Source: Xylocopa sonorina (taxonomy: Eukaryota > Arthropoda > Insecta > Hymenoptera > Apidae). From it: a stretch of DNA of 64,000 nucleotides. The notes below the pieces were generated by a model. That model was not told the origin of the DNA, made no database searches, and saw only the letters and a program-made list of their open reading frames with translations. The number at the start of each line of letters is the position of its first letter. Within the stretch, counting starts at the first letter, position 1. Both the position numbers and the translations under genes were made by a program. The stretch spans positions 1,503,170 to 1,567,169 of the forward strand of contig NC_135206.1 of the NCBI RefSeq assembly GCF_050948175.1, read 5' to 3'. This document shows, one piece after another, positions 33,971 to 44,770 of this stretch.

Positions 33971-36344
33971 GCAACGACGCTTGACGTTCCTTAGCTTTTT
34001 ACCGAGTTTTTATAAATAACGATACTCTAATATGTTGACAACCGATTACGGAAATTTCCAAGTTTGGTCGCTCAAATAATATGAAAAGAACGAAAGAAAC
34101 GTTGGGTACAATTTGGAGAGGGGGGTGCATTTTTATTTGATTAATAAATGTTAAAATATAACGATAATAAACCAATTTTTTTGCAGTAATGTCATTTACG
34201 TTAAAAGAATAGAGATCAAATACCCGGTTATCAACGATACGATTAATATTATAATATAAACATGCAGTTATTCTACAATAGTTTAGCGTTCATTCAAAAA
34301 ACGTGGTAACCTTATAATATTGTAGAGCTTATGTAAACATATGATACTACTGTAGCGTTTTAGATTGATATGCGGTGATTCTATGTATAATACTGTAGCG
34401 TTTATACGGACATGTGGTGAGTATAATACAACACTGTAACGATCATACAAACACATGTGTGTATCGAAATCTGCAAACAGCATCAGTTTGATTAGATGCT
34501 AGAACATCAGATGATTAGATGCTTCGATGTCAGCAAACGTAGAACTCTTGTTGAAGCGAACTTACGAAACATGAAACTAGATCATCCATTACTTATATGC
34601 AAGCGAGCACGCAGCAAAATAGTTAATCGGTAACGAGAAAGCGCGAACTGAATTACACGAGAACAAATAATAAACGAAATGAGAAACTATTCTTCACTTT
34701 GAATGGAAAAATATATTTTCTTGCAGATATATTACAATATAATTACATTTCATTTACTTAAGTGTATTGTACTTAAGTATTTGTAACTAAAAGCACACGT
34801 ATCTCTCGTTGACAGCGAAGAAATTGGTGATCTTGTTGATTTCGTTCACTCGTTGGCTAATTCAGAACAAAAATTTGAAAATTCAATTTTCATGAATAAA
34901 AGACCTCCGTCATACCGAAAACAACGATATTACGAGAATCACACAAATCAGTATGCCCCTTTTCACCAATTTAGATTCAGAATTAATTGCTGTATTACCC
35001 ATTGATGTGGTTATTAATTATTAAAATCCTTCCAACATAATACTAAAACAAAGACCAAACAAATTGAGATAATTATTGGAGTAAAAATTAAACCAAAGAG
35101 GAGAAAAATAAAATTCTTGATGATCCAACGATGATTGTCTTGAGTTAACTTGTATCTTAATTTATTACACTGCTTATAAATTCAATTTAAAGCTTCAAAA
35201 TCCTGAAAGAACTTCGAAAATTGACACTGAATTATATATTACTTAATACTAGAACTACGCTTCATAAAAATAGTCAAAATTTCTTTTTTTTTCAGACAAA
35301 GTACAGTGACAATTAGATCACTAAATAGAAAAATACTGAAAATGTAAAGCGAGCGTGAAAATAATTGAAAAATAAGTTTAACCTGTTAAAATACTACAGA
35401 CATTCATAAAATTGGATTTATACAATCTCTACCAGAACTTTACTTGGAGCGGAGAACGTCAGTCGAGACAAATCCAGGTGTCAATAATTCATAAGAAAAC
35501 TAACGCGCGCAATATTTTACAACGTTAGTGAAGATTGGAGCCCCCACTGTATTATTAGAATTTCCACAGAGAAATGAACACCCAATTAGAATCGATGAGC
35601 TGTCGGCTGAGTCCATTTCGAGGGCCAATCAATGAGAACTATTCACCATCTGTTCCCAACGGATAAATCTATCCATCGCAGAAGGTACTGTGCGTCGGTC
35701 TTCATTTCGAGGCAGGCCACCGATAAGTACAGTTTACGAAGCTGTGAGTGTAAGTGCTTTGCAAATAGGAAACTCTGAGTAAGTACTTTTTTCGATTCTG
35801 TTATTCCTCCTTCTTTCTGTTCTTTTGATCTTTGGTTTATAATCTAGAGCGTTAATTTTTTGAACAAGTAGCAATAATTCATAATTTATCGATTTCACGA
35901 CCACGTGTACCAGACTATTACGTAATCACTTACGACGCGTGAAAAAGCCAGCTTGTGTATCGTATTATTAAGCTATTAAGGTAATTTGATAGCGTCTACT
36001 TCTTATTTTATCGTTTTACGTACATATTAATGTACAAAGAAATATATCTTGATATATTTTATATGCAGTGCGCGATATTAATTCGAATGTTGTCGTATTC
36101 GAGAACATTCATAATATTCATGGTAAGGGTATTACGTTAATACGTGATTCCGGACGGATATGGATAAATCATATCGTAGGAATATACCAAGAAAACGTCG
36201 AATTTGAGAAATCGTAATATACATGGTAACGGTATTACGTTGATACGTGACTCTTGTTCGCTCTGTTTTTCGTCCTTCGCCCGTTTTCTGTAAACATCTC
36301 AGGTGTACGCCTCTGCCGAATAAATACGTTGTAAAAGTAATTTA
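33971..36344. other. Right-arm DNA without a gene
   Basis: 34150-34460 matches 14890-15250 and 35300-36330 matches 8420-10700, both inverted. 34470-35290 is mostly without a partner. It carries small duplications such as GATTAGATGCT/C at 34490-34530. No coding signature. Confidence 0.45.
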
Positions 36345-36800
36345 ACACTAAACGCACCAAGCGGGGTCAAATGACCTCTTTTGAAAATTTACTTTAAATT
36401 CATACATTCATTCTTATTTCTGTTGGTCAGCTGACTTTCTGTAAATTCTTATATCATCCGGTTATACAATTGCTCGCTTCCTGTTTTCCTCATAGCCTAT
36501 GTTGAAGCCTATGTGAACCTTAGTTCTAAATTCAGATACGCTTCTCAAATGACTCTTTCATTTGTCGGAACCTGATATATGTGTTTGGTTTCGGCGTAAG
36601 CACTTGGACAACCCAAATGATCTATCGTAAACAGAACGGACTCTTATCGGAGATTCGCAAGCAACACTCCCTCCAATGAGTTTTCTGTAGCTGAACGAAA
36701 CAGAAATGCAGTCGCATATTGAGATTCGCAGAGCAAAGATCAGTTTTAGCCACATTCACTTGTTATTTGCCAAAAATGTCACTTGTTTTATTACAATTGT
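36345..36800 (+). mobile_element. piggyBac-type terminus replacing left-arm sequence
   Basis: At 36343 the arm sequence GTAATTTAA runs into TTAACACTAAACGCACC, a typical piggyBac-family end with its TTAA. The left arm is uninterrupted at this site (8395-8410). No opposite TIR is present, and left-arm homology resumes only near 36840 (equal to about 7185), so about 1.2 kb of arm is missing. It looks like an insertion followed by a deletion that removed the far end. No transposase. Confidence 0.55.
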
Positions 36801-38057
36801 ATCATAATTAATAATTAGTGTTTTTTTTTATTAATGTATTTTATTTTCCAAACTGCTAGAACTCCATACAACGTTTTTTAAAAGATCGTCTTCTGAAACA
36901 GGTATTAGAAGTCATAACAGGCATTAAGTATCTCACTATAAGATCAACTTGTATGCTAAACATACAAAGTATTCTATAAAGTTACTTATAGCATTGGTTT
37001 CTTGACTTGTAGATTATGAATCTCATTATCAGTTTCGAATGTTTATGTTTGTTGATATGAAAAAAGACATTAATGTACTAAGGATCGATAAAGAAGAGAT
37101 CGATCTGATATCCCCTTGGTCGAATTTTCTTGTTTTTTTTTATTCTTGTCTGTATTTTAAATCTCTAATGGGCAGATTGAGAATGTATGTAATATAATAA
37201 GTAATTAATGTAAATAATAAAAGAAGTAAATTGCAATTATTTTTTATATACTTTTAGCTGAGATTCTAGCAGTATATGTCGAAAATATAAATTTTAAAAT
37301 CACTTATAGTGGTGTCAACCGCCTACTAGAATAATTCGAATATGACTCAAAGTTCTTACTAACTATATGTATTATTAACACGTTGAACGCTATGCTAATT
37401 TTATATTGATTGCCCGTGTCACGAACACGAATTTTTTATTATGCGATTTCTATGTTTTACACTACATACATTTCTTTTCGCCATTGTAAGGACGATAATA
37501 ATTTTGAAAAATTAATTAGTGTTGACATTTATTCTATTATAATTAGGTATTTCTATTAATATTGGCGCTAGCGTCAAGTTGAATGCCGGTCAGACTTTCA
37601 CGTTTTTCATACTGCAGCAGGCAAATTCAATTTTTTCACGTGCTCTAGCTAATTTCATAATTTACGAATGTTATTGATACGAAGAAATTGAACTTTGTAA
37701 ATAAGTGACGCACTGTCGTCTATCGCGTAACTGAAATTGGAGTCCCCCGATTCCAACGTTTATTTTTCTTCGATCTGTAATCATAAGTCTCCTACCTACA
37801 GTGTCACGTAACTAAGATTACAGTTCCTTGCTTTCAGCTATTGTTTTTCTTAAACCGTGATCACTGTTTACTGCTTGCAATGTATTAAACGGCAATAGTG
37901 CTTGCTGTGTTCGAGCTTTTATAAAAAACTGATTAATATACATTGTGCAGTAATTTGTGATGCATAATTGCTTCAGATTTCCAAGTTTCTACTTCATAGA
38001 TAAAAGATAAAGAAATTCGAAAAACTTGATAGCTAATTATAATTTGAAATGTTTCAG
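36801..38057. other. Right-arm DNA without a gene
   Basis: Matches 6014-7185 inverted, including TTAACACGTTGAACGC at 37377, which is shared by both arms and may itself be an older piggyBac-type end. Confidence 0.45.
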
Positions 38058-38305
38058 AATTCTGGTACGAGAATTGCTAGGCCATGCAAGTGTTGTAATG
38101 GCTGTATACAGACTACCTGTTGCGGAACAAGTAGTTACAGCGTCTTGGGATAGAACAGCAAATTTTAATGCCGTACAAACTGGAGAAATTATTCATACGT
38201 TACGTGAACACGATCAGGAACTTTCTCATGTATGGACACGTCACGAGCGAGGTCAATAATTTCCAGGTGTGGGATTTTTGTCGACGTTTCTCGAGCACAT
38301 ATCGA
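38058..38305 (+). pseudogene. WD-repeat protein exon fragment (probably WDR37), right copy
   Basis: Inverted partner of 5749-6013 with the same acceptor (TTTCAG before 38058) and donor (GTAAGTAC after 38305). It reads LVRELLGHASVVMAVYRLP, then EQVVTASWDRTANFNAVQTG and HDQELSHVWTRHERG, keeping the blade-closing SWDRTA that the left copy has lost (SWHRTA). The gap with a stop after RHERGQ is shared with the left copy. A further ~17-bp loss after VWDF removes REPIHS, which the left copy still has. Each copy is thus better preserved in different places. Non-functional. Confidence 0.75.
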
Positions 38306-38831
38306 GTAAGTACATTCACTATTGTATTCCAATTGTTTACGGTACACATGATGAACGTGCAATACTATTCTTGTTCAGCGCTTACAGGTTTGTATTTTGA
38401 TTTGGCCTCGAATTACTTGTCTCAGGCGCTTCAAGCAGCATCGCTTACCCAACCGATAGTCTATTAATCAGCTTTTAGTCCCGACAGTTATCTGTTTATT
38501 TTGAAAGTGGTACAAGTTCATTAATGTTAAAAGCGAAATATTTAAAAATATTGGTAACTATAATAACATGGTAATAGAATGGTTTTGTGTTTCTAAGGGT
38601 ATATAATTTATCCATTCAATTAGCATTTGTTGGTATATTGAGGTTTGTGGCTAATGAGTAATTCTCTTCTCCAATAAGAAATTAATATACATTGTAGAAA
38701 AGGAAACTAAACTTTCTTATTGTATACTCTTTCTCGCTACGCATATTCTCGAAACAAAATTTTTTTCTCCTTCTTGCAATCTTATCTTTACCACTTTCAT
38801 CTCTCCTGTATACCGATAGATGGCGCATGGT
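38306..38831. other. Right-arm DNA without a gene
   Basis: Matches 5200-5748 inverted. No coding content apart from the exon before it. Confidence 0.5.
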
Positions 38832-40012
38832 TCAAGATTATACCATTTACACGTATTCCAACAGTATTATTAAAATTGTGTAAAAAATAATATGTTTTTG
38901 ATGGCCATAAATTGATTTAATCCTTACAGATCTGATTTCTTTTTCAAAAGCAAGAATATATTTTTTAATTCTTAGATGATTTGGAACATAATTTTTCAAT
39001 ATACAAAGAATCATTGTTTATTTCAGATTTTTTTTTTTGAGTTCTCTTTTACAGCATGTACATTACATTGTACACATTATCCGATATGCTGCATATAAAA
39101 AGAAAATAATTTACTTAAAAAGGTTTGAGATAGCATCGAAACAATGTATTATATTTTACAACAATCGATAATGAAATTTCTGCAACTAAAAATGAAGTAA
39201 GTAGCAGTATACGATACATCAATTTTTTTATGTTTCTTATAACAATTACAAAAATTCACTATTTTCAGTTCCAATCCCTATGAAATTTTGAGAAGCAGTT
39301 TCTACTTTTTACAAAACATAATTGAACTCAACATTTACCACAAAAAACGTGATAACGTTTTCCTTTATATCCCGGCAACTTGCATCTGGTGGCTCCTTTA
39401 TTGTCACCTATCTAAGGCATGTTTTCTGCACGATCCTTTTAAATTTCTTCGAAAGGCCGTTTCTCTGATGTTCGAAATAATTTTATATTTGCCGATGATG
39501 GAAATAATAAAGACGGCCTATATCGTTCAGCTTTCTACACAGTTTTATCCAACGATATTATGCTCTCAGACACGCTCACTATACATTCTAACAAATCTAA
39601 AGTATTTTGGTATGTTGGTAAGTTTTTGGTATGTTGAACTGTACATAGTTTCTCTTATATTCAAATCAGCTATTTACTAATGCAAAGTCGACAAAGTGTA
39701 TGATTTATCTCAGAGTTCATTTCTTTGATCTGATAAATATTCTATATATATACTTATCATTTCATTTAATAAATCTACACCTCCCATATTATGATTATTG
39801 CACATTTTTACTATTTCCGATCGTCTTACAGAAATATATTTAAATTACTTTGTCCAATCTGCGTACTTCATCGTAATACCCTGTTTCTATAAAATTCGAT
39901 GTGAAACACATTAAATAGTTATCATGCTATTCGGGTGCGACTATATTGTCCTCTCTGTTCATCAGACCAACCCTTTTTTTTCTTTTTGAGTTCAGTACTA
40001 GATACCACTGAT
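38832..40012. mobile_element. Insertion of about 1.18 kb present only in the right arm
   Basis: Left-arm sequence runs continuously from the AGATAGCGCTTG block to AAACCTTTTGATTC (5165-5195, minus sense). On the right the two halves are separated at GATGGCGC and GAAAACCTTTTGATTC. The insert contains a 130-codon hydrophobic frame (39288-39680, plus), preceded by an acceptor-like TTTTCAG, with no family match. No convincing TIRs. It could equally be a deletion from the left arm. Confidence 0.5.
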
Positions 40013-40195
40013 GGTTTGGAAAACCTTTTGATTCTAATAGTACCAGTGGCATAAATGTTTATTTCCTTTGGTTTAGAAGCAAAGTGTGTAATGAAAAGTA
40101 ATTGTCAATATGTGTATATGTAGAATTGTAGAGTTTCGTGAAAACAAGCGTAATTGTAATTGAGTGGAAACTTTATTGAACATAGTACTGCTTCT

Positions 40196-40517
40196 ATTGG
40201 ATATATGTGATAGAAATAAATTTAAAGTCCGATATTCTATTTAACTAAATATTTTTATTACTACGCTTTAGAGACCGTCTTTAAGCTTCGAGAACTATAT
40301 GAATTGTTAGAACACTCGACAGAAACTCTGGGTTCCTCCCTCTTAAGAAAAAATGACCACGCAATGTCTGTATGTGTTTTTCTTTCAAGCCCTTCAGTCT
40401 AAACTGATTGGGGACCTTTCGAACCGATAACTTTCTTCTCCTGTTTATATAGAGAATTCTATTTCTTAATACAATATACATTTTTGTTTCTACATTGACA
40501 TGTGAAATAATCCAAAA
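40196..40517. mobile_element. 322-bp insertion with 6-bp target duplication
   Basis: The insert is flanked by GCTTCT at 40190-40195 and 40518-40523. The uninterrupted site exists at 20845-20850. The insert begins ATTGGATATATGTG and ends ATAATCCAAAA, giving only a short inverted TTGGAT match. Its interior is the outermost part of both arms (4720-4990 on the left). Confidence 0.65.
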
Positions 40518-40523
40518 GCTTCT

Positions 40524-41344
40524 CTTCAACTCAAATTCAAAATTGACTCTGACTCGTTCTCCATATACACATCCTTTTATACATTAACTTATCGTACATT
40601 CCCGATTATTTTCCTCGGATTTCTATGCATTCCCTCGTTTTGCCAAGTACTCACATACACGCACACATGTACTTTTTTTGCATAAATTTTAGAATATCTC
40701 GAACATTCAATATTTTAGAATATTAGCAATTACATCTTTGTTTACACACGTATCCAGTCGCAATAATATCATTAATACCCTGCACTTGGCTATCCTACAG
40801 TCATATCTGCCCTCAGATGTCGCAGTTTCTTCGCTTTTGTGGGGTGCGTGCATACGTGTTGGCAAGACACCTCCCGATTTTACCCTCACAATTAGAAAAA
40901 TGAAAAGGATGTATCACACGGTTATTCAAGCACGGTCTTTAATTTAAACAAAATTTTATACACTATCTACCAGATCGACCAGTCGCTTGCGTGTCGTGTT
41001 TCTACTCTTACTCTTACTTACTCTTAGTGATCGAATGTTTCTCTTTACAACAAAGTTTTGTCGTAGAGATTCGACTGTTTTCTTTCTTAGAGAAGATTTC
41101 TGCTACGCGTCTCTTGAAATGAAACTTTTCGGCGTGAAAATTTCTGGTCGGTAGATGGAGCTACGTATGACGTCCCTGTGAGATACTTGATAAGAAATTT
41201 CTTCTTAATTAACTATCGCGAATAATCAACCTTTGGTAGGTCAAGCTCGGTTGCTTTTATATAAAAAAATACAAAATATATTACAAAATATTGTTTTATT
41301 GATTTAACATTATATATTAACATTTCAACATTATAATCAAACAT
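40524..41344. other. Repeat end and unassigned DNA, no gene
   Basis: 40524-40640 is the second half of the repeat described at 20780. 40960-41170 contains CpG-bearing sequence (AGTCGCTTGCGTGTCGTG, CTGCTACGCGTCTC) of unknown origin, possibly the 3' end of the next element. Confidence 0.35.
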
Positions 41345-41952
41345 TCAATACAAAACAGCGAGATACATTGAGTATAATAATATATAGTTATCTATTTTTT
41401 TATGCGTTTTTTTAAAACAAGCTAAACAAAGTGTCAGCTTGTCCTTACAATAATTACAATACGTCATTACTTTTTTTGTTTCATTCGTGGCGTACTTAGT
41501 ATCTTTTAACTCTGCTAAACGTTTGTAGCATTCTTTGTATCGCTTTCTCGTCTTCCTCGCGGATCCTTCGTACGAAGTTAGAAAATGTTTCCGTTTACTC
41601 ATTATGACTTCACTAGAAGGATTCCCAATATTCATTAGCAGATAATCAATATCATTATTTCCCTAAATTGCAAAATTTGAAAACGCTTAGTTCCCCATTT
41701 TTTATGAACATACCACGCATTTACCAGACAAGTTTCTCATAATAGTTCTATAACAATTTTTCTATACCATTTTACTGTTTTCCGTAAACAATAATATGAA
41801 GACATTTGGTCGGATAGATCTACTCGCTTTTTAGCGTTGTTGTAAGAAAAAACGACGTCTGGTTCTAATTTATCATTTTTGCCACGAATAATAACGCATT
41901 TGTGATTTGATGAAGTGATGCATGCAAAATAGTCGGTTTTTTGAAAATCCAA
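41345..41952 (-). pseudogene. piggyBac-type transposase remnant B, C-terminal part
   Basis: 41952-41737 holds the last catalytic region: YNNAKKRVDLSDQMSSYY, then VKWYRKIVIELL. 41635-41345 holds the C-terminal tail with MTYCNYCKDKLTLCLACFKK, the zinc-binding Cys pattern. About 100 bp with a frame change separate the blocks. The N-terminal two thirds, with the first two Asp residues, are missing, and sequence upstream of 41955 is unrelated. No TTAA-bounded ends were found. Its closest relative in the window by eye is element C (60101-61740). Confidence 0.8.
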
Positions 41953-42313
41953 ATTACCGTTTATAATTATTATGATAAAGAACGAAATAAAAAAAGAGGA
42001 AAAGGAGACGCTTTAGCGAATCAGAACTCACTCATTCTCCCAACTGTCGCTGTCTTTTGTTTCTTCCTTTACTATTTATCGTTCTCTATGTAAACTCGAC
42101 TATTCGCTCGTTGGGTCGCTCGCTAATTGTGATTCCTCGGGCTCTACGTTTCGGCATTGTTTGGGGCATCGATCAGTGGATTTCGGCGATCATCTCTTCC
42201 CGTGGCGACGAATGTCTTTCGAGTTTTCTCGATCCTTTTAATTGCGGCGCGTGCCTATAGTCTTATCATTTTATTTTATACTATTTGAATATCTTTACTT
42301 AATAACTATCGAC
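41953..42313. repeat. Dispersed repeat, copy 2 of 2 (42150-42250)
   Basis: 42150-42250 matches 12474-12572 in the same orientation. The flanks are unassigned. Confidence 0.5.
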
Positions 42314-43020
42314 CTAGGCAGATGATAATTTTTTCGTAATACCTGGACATGCGATGTGCATATGCTCAAAAGATACTTGTGACGCCATTCCAAATGGTAT
42401 CAAAGATAATAGTCTTTGACCTTCTTCGCGATGGTCCTCGTCAGCACATCTAACATATACCTCGTCACTTCTTAGGGGATGGTTTATGCCACTGAAAACA
42501 TATTGTCCATTTTCACGTATACCACTTACTTTGCACTTTGAACATGGTCGGGGAAACTTGTGTCCCCGATGATTTAAAATGAAGGCTGGAGTTGGTGTAC
42601 CAGCTATAGAACATCTTAATGATGTTGAAAATTTAGTGCACCGATGATTGATCCCTCCATCGGACATGATTTCTTTGATGTCAGAAATTAATTTTTCAAA
42701 GAAACTAACAAGACTGTGAGGCTTTGAACTACCAATATAAATGCTGTTAATTATTGGCTTTGTATTTGGAATATTGACAATTCTGCATTGAATAGGCCAA
42801 AGATGGATACCGTTAGATTTATCTAACGTACATTCAGCGTTATCAACGTCTAATTTTAATTGTCTGATGTTACCTATGGATTGAGATTGAAGCAGTCTCT
42901 TAATAGTTTCTACTTTTGGGCAGAAGTGTATATATTCTCTTGGTGGAACTACCGACACAACTCAACTATTGTTTGGCACATTGAGAAGTGTTCTACTGTC
43001 TTTTGGCAAATCAGAAAACC
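42314..43020 (-). pseudogene. CACTA/EnSpm-like transposase fragment
   Basis: Minus-strand frame of 214 codons. It has the order typical of the animal EnSpm/CACTA transposase central region: NGIHLWPIQCRIVNI, then YIGSSKPHSLVSFFEKLI, IAGTPTPAFILNHRGH, a CSKCKVSG zinc-like motif with a nearby RPC, and MHIACPGITKK near the end. Upstream, across a TGA at about 42960, the same frame continues with LPKDSRTLLNVP, also a known block. Thus one stop (TGA) interrupts an otherwise open frame of about 235 codons. The catalytic DDE residues of this family lie largely downstream, past the 42314 end, and are absent. No CACTA termini were found. Confidence 0.7.
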
Positions 43021-44539
43021 ATGAATGTGTACGCAACCGGGAGAATATATTATTTCCTTGTTTATGCATTATATTGATATCTACAAAAAAGGTGCTGAAC
43101 GCTCACGAAATGATTGCCCTGTGGTATTAATGGAATCACAAGAAGCAGTTATTCCATTACTAAACATATTCTCATTTTTTGCATTTTCTTTTGGTCCTTG
43201 TTCAATATTAATCTTTCCTCTTTCCATCTCAACTAGTTTTTGCAAATTTTAGTTTTCAAATATAATCTGTTTTTACTATGCATGGACAGCCTCTAGTTTA
43301 GTCATTTAACTATGGAACTAGTGGAGTCGGGTATACCTTTAATTTGAACTTGTTCACCGCGACTACCAGGTATATAAACATATATGCCCTTAATACGTGT
43401 AGCATTTTTACTAGCTCATATTTTTTGTTTCATAAAACACTTTCCATGTCAGACGAAAACGAGCATCCTTCTAACTTTTTGTCAACTTTGAGACAAAATA
43501 ATCCTTGTGACTATAGTCGATTTTGGAAAGCATATAAATCATGTCAGACACATTAACAAAAGACCAATATAAGAATGAGACTTTCTTCTCGATAGATACA
43601 TTTGTGACCGCAATATCATGATCTTAACTTCACCTTCGAATGGAGAATGTACCGACTCGCTTAAACGTAAGACTCGAATTACTGCGTTACAAAATAAATT
43701 TCTAATCTAAAACGAAAGGTCGTGCCACCTATCGATGAGAAATATAACCAGCAAAGATCACATAAAGCCTTTATTGTGTATAGTTAGTACGTTGCTGTTA
43801 GTTGATTCTCTTGTTAATTATGATATTTACATGTTGGTGGCTGTGATGATCGCAATTTGAAAAACAAATGTTGAAAGCAGGGACGTGTAATTTCATTACG
43901 TGGCATTGCAGACTGTAGACTGAGATCACAGACCCGGAAAGTAACCATTGAAAATCCTGGAACTGTAATGTCAAAGTAGTAGTCAACTGTAAGTTGTCAT
44001 TTTATAAATTATTTAATTTCAAAGAAATATAGAATACTTAAACTTGAATGTATCACATGCTATTGAAATTTTTAAAATCTCTAGAAGAATAGACGTGCTC
44101 GTTACCACCGGTTGCTAATCTCAAAATGATACTAAGAAAAGTGATGCACAGTGTGCAAGATTCAACGATTTTGTACAGAATACATTGAAATTATTAGATG
44201 TAGTAGAAAGCAAAGTAAGCGCGACTTCTTGATAATTGGTACCATTGCAAGAATCAAGGCGTAAGGCATTTACTATTAGCGACCTCCTATTTACGACTGG
44301 TGATAAATTGAATTTTCTCAGGAATATCGACCACCTCGAATGAATGCATTGCTTCTTTTCCATTTTATTCATTTTGTGAACTGTGAGATGATATTACATA
44401 TTAAACCAATTGATATTCTGCTCGAACCACGATGAGACACGTGGTTACGCTGAAGCCATTTTTGGCGAGTGCAGTGAAGAAGATAAGCCTCAAGTACCGA
44501 AGAGAAATTCTGTTGGTCTCGAATGATTACACTACCGAT
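43021..44539. other. Unassigned DNA, no gene recognised
   Basis: Short frames on both strands. 43025-43252 may still be 5' sequence of the CACTA-like gene in a decayed state. Confidence 0.35.
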
Positions 44540-44770
44540 CTGCAATTGTTCATTTTCTGAAAACCATTCCCCATCTCTTGTCTCGTGTTCCATGTGACAT
44601 CGATTGTTATTCGCTTCAATAAGGATAAATCTTCTTTGAGGGTGGCAAACATTGAATGATATGTAATTTGTTTTGTCACAGAATCAGTCACTTTATTAAA
44701 GCTAATGGTCCATTTAATATTCTGGAAGATTTTGGAATAGTACCCACCACCACTGTCGTCTGAAGTTAAA
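44540..44770 (-). pseudogene. Protein-like minus-strand remnant, unidentified
   Basis: About 75 codons are open in one frame and read like a real protein (GGGYYSKIFQNIKWTISFNK, then ITYHSMFATLKEDLSLLKRI). The frame has no clear start and shifts at the 44540 end. Nearby minus-strand pieces (44867-45130 and 45146-45328) also have balanced composition and a WLMWPNVEFLAGILS-like stretch, suggesting an old gene or transposon remnant over 44120-45330. I do not recognise the family. Confidence 0.3.

Larger units (their letters stand above)
30598..40475. repeat. Right arm of large inverted duplication
   Basis: Reverse-complement partner of 4715-18660; see that entry for anchor pairs. The arm is shorter because it lacks the left-specific insertions, but it has its own at 31090-31415, 36345-36800 and 38832-40012. 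Its inner edge lies within the jockey RT and its outer edge inside a 322-bp insertion. Confidence 0.85.

Noticed and set aside
4715..40475. Inverted arms as the TIRs of a giant Maverick/Polinton-type transposon
   Set aside because: No DNA polymerase B, ATPase, protease or capsid-like frame was found in the spacer, and the arms contain a host exon with intron borders and older transposons. A segmental inverted duplication fits better.
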